Shown: one piece after another, positions 60,194 to 64,000 of the stretch | Position numbering within the stretch: position 1 is the first letter of the stretch | Layout: every line of letters starts with the position of its first letter | Assembly: GCF_900605015.1 (NCBI RefSeq) | Contig: NZ_LR027574.1 | Location: 290,076 to 354,075 of the forward strand | Direction: 5' to 3' | Source of the DNA: Olsenella sp. Marseille-P4559 | GTDB lineage: Bacteria; Actinomycetota; Coriobacteriia; Coriobacteriales; Atopobiaceae | DNA length: 64,000 nt | Program-made: the position numbers and the translations under genes | The notes under the pieces: model-generated | The model's input: the letters and a program-made list of their open reading frames with translations, nothing else | Told to the model about the DNA's origin: nothing | Databases searched by the model: none

Positions 60194-61363
60194 CTACTCC
60201 TTTGAAGCCTCAAGCAGCTTGCTCTTGAGCTCTCCCTCGATCTGGGCAAGCTCGGTCTCGGCCTGGCGGCGCTTCTCACGCCCCTCGGTCTGTATGCGCT
60301 TGACCTCGTCAAGTGTCGAGATGAGCTGCTCGTTGGTGTGCTTGAGCGTCTCGATGTCCACCACGCCACGCTCTGCCTCACGCGCGGCGTCGACCGTGGC
60401 CACCTTGAGCTTGTCGGCGTTCTTCTTGAGAAGCTCGTTTGTCATATCGGCGACCTCGCGCTGGGCGCGCGCCGCCTGCGAGGCGTGCTCGATGCCCAGC
60501 GCGATGACCATCTGGTTCTTCCAGAGCGGGATGGTGTTGACTACCGTCGACTGAATCTTCTCAGCCATCACGGCGTCAGAGTTCTGGACCAAGCGGATCT
60601 GCGGGGCAGTCTGGAGCGCCACCTGACGGGTGAGCTCAAGGTCGTAGATGCGCTTCTCGAAGCGATCGCACTTCTGGGCCAGGTCGCGTGCCGCCTGGGC
60701 GTCTTCGGCAAGGCCGGTCTGGGCTGCCTTGGCCTGGAGCTGGGCAAGCTCGCCGGAGCGAACCTGCTCGAGCCTCTCCTTGCCGGCGATGACATACATC
60801 GTGAGCTCCTTGAAGTAGGACTCGTTCAACGCGTAGAGCTGGTCGAGCATTGCGATGTCTTTGAGGAGCGTGCGCTGGTGGCCCTCGAGCGTGTCAGAGA
60901 TCTCGTGGACGTTCTTCTCGACCTCGGTGTAGCGCGTGCGGAGCGCCACGAGGCTGTTCTTTGCCTTGTGGAAGATCGAGAGCGGGCCGGACTTCTCCTT
61001 CCCCTCGGGGTCGAAGTCCTTGAGCGTCACGATGAGCGAGCTGATGTCGTTGCCAATCTCGCCGAGGTCGCTGTTGCGCACGCCGTCGAGGGCACGTTCG
61101 GAGAACTCCGAGACCTTGCGCTGGGAGCCCACGCCGTAGGCAAGGACGCCGGCGGCGTTGGTTATATCAATCTTCTCGACAAACGCCTCGGCCTTGGCGC
61201 GTTCTTCGGGCGTGAGGACAGAGGCGAGGTCTGTAGCGGGCGCGGGCGTCTCGATTGCCGAGGGAGTGGGCTCTGTCGCACGCGGCGCGGGGTCGCCAAA
61301 CTCAAGTTCGAGCTCGGGGACGTTGAGATTGGGGTCGTTTAGGGGGCTGGTCTGGTCCGCCAT
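60194..61363 (-). CDS. TelA-family (toxic anion resistance) protein
   Basis: 389 residues. After a disordered Pro/Ala-rich start (about 1-45) the protein is helical, with VALQTAPQIRLVQNSDAVMAEKIQSTVVNTIPLWKNQMVIALG (about 250-292) as family core. TelA relatives are linked to tellurite and cell-wall stress resistance in a few species; the biochemical role is unknown. ATG 61363 follows GGAGGAACC. Confidence 0.92.
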   Translation of the reverse strand: MADQTSPLNDPNLNVPELELEFGDPAPRATEPTPSAIETPAPATDLASVLTPEERAKAEAFVEKIDITNAAGVLAYGVGSQRKVSEFSERALDGVRNSDLGEIGNDISSLIVTLKDFDPEGKEKSGPLSIFHKAKNSLVALRTRYTEVEKNVHEISDTLEGHQRTLLKDIAMLDQLYALNESYFKELTMYVIAGKERLEQVRSGELAQLQAKAAQTGLAEDAQAARDLAQKCDRFEKRIYDLELTRQVALQTAPQIRLVQNSDAVMAEKIQSTVVNTIPLWKNQMVIALGIEHASQAARAQREVADMTNELLKKNADKLKVATVDAAREAERGVVDIETLKHTNEQLISTLDEVKRIQTEGREKRRQAETELAQIEGELKSKLLEASKE

Positions 61364-61401
61364 GGTTCCTCCGTGGGTTGTGACTGGCTAAGATGGTTGC
61401 A

Positions 61402-61432
61402 ATTCTAACGCGGAGAGGTAGCTTGGAATCAA
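61402..61432 (-). promoter_or_regulatory. Candidate telA promoter
   Basis: On the minus strand TTGATT (61432-61427) and TAGAAT (61407-61402) are 19 bp apart, 38 bp before the start codon. Confidence 0.4.
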
Positions 61433-61460
61433 GGTTGCGGGCAATGGACGGAGGGCGCTC

Positions 61461-61616
61461 ATGAAGATGGTAAACCTGATCGCTGCGGTTGTATACGTGC
61501 TTTTTCTCATAGTGGTCTTCCTGACGTTTTATGCCACTGACCGGAGGATGGTTGCGCTTTTTGTGGTTGTGGGCAGCGCCGTCCTGGCGGTCGTGCTGAG
61601 ATGGATAAGGGGGTAG
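61461..61616 (+). CDS. Small two-span membrane protein (51 aa)
   Basis: 51 residues from ATG 61461 with GGAGGG 6 bases upstream. Two hydrophobic helices (about 5-24 and 30-46) are joined by a short YATDRR turn, ending RWIRG. Divergent from telA. No family recognised; length and ribosome site argue that it is real. Confidence 0.55.
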   Translation: MKMVNLIAAVVYVLFLIVVFLTFYATDRRMVALFVVVGSAVLAVVLRWIRG

Positions 61617-61804
61617 CCAATCTCCGCGCACGGCTCGGATGTGGAATTCGAGCAGGATGGGACAGGTCAGAGAGAGCGTCGGGACGGGGTCGAGCGCATC
61701 GATTCCGTCCCTTTGCTTACCGTGCGCAACATAATCCAAGGTCACGTGCGAACGTCGGCTATACTTACCCACGTTGCTGCGCGCACCACCAAGGGAGGAC
61801 ATTC

Positions 61805-64000
61805 ATGGCAGACAGCACCGACAACGAGAGCCGCGAGGGCGTCCCTACCTACGACGCCCAGGCCATCGAGGCCAAGTGGCAGGCGAAGTGGGAGCAGGAG
61901 GACCTCTACAAGACCGACGAGGATCCCTCCAAGCCCAAGAGGTACGTCCTCGAGATGTTTCCGTATCCCTCGGGCGACCTCCACATGGGCCACGCACGCA
62001 ACTACACCATCGGTGATGCCATGGCGCGCCAGGCCCGCATGCGCGGCTTTGACGTCCTGCACCCCATGGGCTTCGACGCCTTTGGCCTTCCTGCTGAGAA
62101 TGCCGCCATCAAGCATCACACGCAGGCCGCCAAATGGACGCACCAAAACATTGACCAGGCCGTGCGCACCATGAAACGCATGGGCTTCTCGTACGACTAT
62201 GACCGCATGTTCAACACCTGCGACCCGGAGTACTACCGCTGGGGTCAGTGGATGTTCATCCAGATGTGGAAGCGCGGACTGGCGTACCGCGCCACCTCGC
62301 CGGTGAACTGGTGCCCCACGTGTAAGACCGTCCTTGCCAACGAGCAGGTGGTCGAGGGCCGTTGCTGGCGCTGCGGCTCGGTGCCCGAGAAGCGCGAGCT
62401 CTCTCAGTGGTACCTCAAGATCACCGACTACGCCCAGGAGCTTCTCGACGACCTCGACAAGCTCACCGGCTGGCCGGAGAACGTCAAGGCGCAGCAGCGC
62501 AACTGGATCGGCCGCTCCGAGGGCGCCGAGATCGACTTCAGGCTGGCCGCCGAGGACGGCGTGACGCCCATGGACCGCACCATCTCCGTCTTCACCACCC
62601 GCGCCGACACCATCTTCGGCGTCTCGTTCATGGTGCTCCCGCCCGAGAGCGAACTTGCCGCCGAGCTGGTCGCCGGCACGCAGTATGAGGAGGATTACAA
62701 GGTTCTGAAGGCCGTCACCGAGAAGGTCTCCTCTGTCGACCGCCAGGGCTCTGCGCGCGAGAAGCACGGCGTCTTCACCGGTCGCTACGTGATCAACCCC
62801 GTGACCGGCAAGCCTGCACCGCTGTGGGTTGCCGACTATGTCCTTCTCGACTATGGCACCGGTGCCGTCATGGGCGTTCCCTGCGGAGACCAGCGCGACT
62901 TCGACTTCGCACGCAAGTACGGCCTGCCCATCCCGCCCATCATCTGCCAAAAGGACGACCCCCTCTACGAGCGGCTCAAGGACGTTCGCGACCTCGAGGT
63001 CACCAGCGTTGACTGGGACAAGGCCATGGCAGCCGAGGGCTACCTTGTGCAGTCCGGCCAGTTCACGGGCATGCTTGGCGGCAAGCACTCCGAGGCCGTC
63101 GACGCCATTGTGACCTGGCTCGAGGAGCATGGTTGCGGCCGTACCAAGGTGCAGTTCCGCCTGCGCGACTGGCTCATCAGCCGCCAGCGCTACTGGGGCA
63201 ACCCCATCCCCATGATTCACTGCGACTGCTGCGGCGACGTTCCCGTGCCCGAGGACCAGCTGCCCGTGCGCCTGCCCGAGAACCTCGACCTTGGCGCGGG
63301 CGAGACCCTGGCCGAGTGCCCGGAGTTCTACGAGACCACCTGCCCCACGTGCGGCCGTCCCGCCAGGCGCATCACGGACACGATGGACACGTTCACATGC
63401 TCCAGCTGGTATTACCTGCGCTACTGCGACCCCCACAACGACGAGGCGCCCTTCTCCAAGGAGTCCGTCGACCGCTGGATGCCCGTCGACAACTACATCG
63501 GCGGCATCGAGCACGCCATCCTGCACCTGCTCTACTCGCGCTTCTGGACCAAGGTCCTGCGCGACATGGGCATGATCGACGAGGACGAGCCGTTCACCAA
63601 CCTTCTCTGCCAGGGCATGGTGAAGGACGAGAACGGCGACACCATGTCCAAGTCCAAGGGCAACGTGGTTCCGCCCTCCAGCGTGATCGACCCCTATGGC
63701 GCGGACACCATGCGCCTGGCCATCCTCTTCGTGGCGCCGCCCGAGAAGGACTTCGACTGGGATCCCGAGGCGGTGGCCGGCGCCAACCGCTTCATCAAGC
63801 GCGCATGGCGCGTGGTGTGGCTCCTCTCGCACGGTGCAAAGAGGGGGGAGGTCGACGCCTCGAAGCTCTCCGGTGCCAATGCCGAGCTCAACCGCGCCCT
63901 GCACGAGCTGGGCATCAAGTGTACGAACGACTTCGACCGCGGCCAGTTCAACACGGCCATCTCGGCCTCGATGGAGCTCGTGAATGCGGCGTCCAAGTAT
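61805..64000 (+). CDS. leuS: Leucyl-tRNA synthetase, N-terminal 732 residues (cut by window end)
   Basis: The frame runs open to the last base. HMGH at 60-63 (PYPSGDLHMGHARN), zinc-type CPTC and CWRC near 178-200, editing domain about 225-420, and TMSKSKGN at 613-620. The anticodon-binding end lies outside the window. ATG 61805 follows GGGAGG. A TATACT at 61760-61765 could be its -10; no leader riboswitch is apparent in the short upstream gap. Confidence 0.97.
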   Translation, partial: MADSTDNESREGVPTYDAQAIEAKWQAKWEQEDLYKTDEDPSKPKRYVLEMFPYPSGDLHMGHARNYTIGDAMARQARMRGFDVLHPMGFDAFGLPAENAAIKHHTQAAKWTHQNIDQAVRTMKRMGFSYDYDRMFNTCDPEYYRWGQWMFIQMWKRGLAYRATSPVNWCPTCKTVLANEQVVEGRCWRCGSVPEKRELSQWYLKITDYAQELLDDLDKLTGWPENVKAQQRNWIGRSEGAEIDFRLAAEDGVTPMDRTISVFTTRADTIFGVSFMVLPPESELAAELVAGTQYEEDYKVLKAVTEKVSSVDRQGSAREKHGVFTGRYVINPVTGKPAPLWVADYVLLDYGTGAVMGVPCGDQRDFDFARKYGLPIPPIICQKDDPLYERLKDVRDLEVTSVDWDKAMAAEGYLVQSGQFTGMLGGKHSEAVDAIVTWLEEHGCGRTKVQFRLRDWLISRQRYWGNPIPMIHCDCCGDVPVPEDQLPVRLPENLDLGAGETLAECPEFYETTCPTCGRPARRITDTMDTFTCSSWYYLRYCDPHNDEAPFSKESVDRWMPVDNYIGGIEHAILHLLYSRFWTKVLRDMGMIDEDEPFTNLLCQGMVKDENGDTMSKSKGNVVPPSSVIDPYGADTMRLAILFVAPPEKDFDWDPEAVAGANRFIKRAWRVVWLLSHGAKRGEVDASKLSGANAELNRALHELGIKCTNDFDRGQFNTAISASMELVNAASKY

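Noticed and set aside
1-64000. tRNA or rRNA genes
   Set aside because: I checked the intergenic gaps for T-loop-like GGTTCRA patterns with acceptor stems and saw none; a tRNA-scan could confirm.

Overview
The window is a dense, high-GC chromosomal segment (roughly 63% by eye) of an actinobacterium. The gene order sepIVA-like / DUF177 / rpmF / plsX / acpP / rnc / smc / ftsY / ffh, the T-box upstream of ileS, class III fructose bisphosphatase and the protein flavour together point to Coriobacteriia, most likely Atopobiaceae (Olsenella or a relative). This placement is inference from family resemblance; no search was run. No rRNA, tRNA, CRISPR array, prophage or insertion sequence is visible. 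Both ends cut a gene: the 3' part of a nicotinate phosphoribosyltransferase at the left edge and the 5' 732 codons of leuS at the right edge.

Layout. 1-6.3 kb: pncB end, argS, a two-winged-helix MarR-like regulator, and rho with a long basic repetitive N-terminal extension. 6.3-9.3 kb: a short-chain dehydrogenase, then an unknown membrane protein coupled to a VanZ-like protein. 9.4-14.4 kb: a complete branched-chain amino acid ABC importer, livJHMGF, whose binding protein looks like a Tat lipoprotein. 14.4-15.2 kb: an AT-richer gap with a 36-aa TatA-like miniprotein that has its own terminator. 15.2-20.4 kb: priA-def-fmt-rsmB. 20.9-25.0 kb: MarR regulator plus a heterodimeric ABC exporter, convergent with a polysaccharide deacetylase. 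26.7-29 kb: FmdB zinc ribbon, a HAD phosphatase / thiamine pyrophosphokinase fusion, and rpmB. 29.2-34.6 kb: yloU-fakA-recG-rsmD-coaD. 34.7-44.2 kb: the cell-division, lipid, RNA-processing and secretion run ending in ffh. 44.5-51 kb: L,D-transpeptidase, SpoU methyltransferase, fbp class III, ftsH. 51.2-57.3 kb: T-box, ileS, lspA, RluD-type synthase, processive glycosyltransferase. 57.5-64 kb: guaB of the Tritrichomonas type, XpaC/TelA proteins, a small membrane protein and leuS.

The most unusual content lies between genes. Three families of palindromic intergenic repeats recur: (A) six copies built on TGAGACAAAGGGAC / GTCCCTTTGTCTCA, some supplying stop codons to neighbouring genes; (B) two homologous arrays in which the 12-bp palindrome GTGCGTACGCAC recurs every 72-84 bp around hairpin-forming units (after rsmB and after ffh); (C) motifs built on TAACCGTTCGGA or TAAACGGCGA, including an 87-bp imperfect palindrome after rho and a cluster between the HAD-TPK fusion and rpmB. 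Family B is the strongest candidate for something undescribed. Among proteins, the HAD-TPK fusion, the TatA-like miniprotein and the guaB type are the most interesting.
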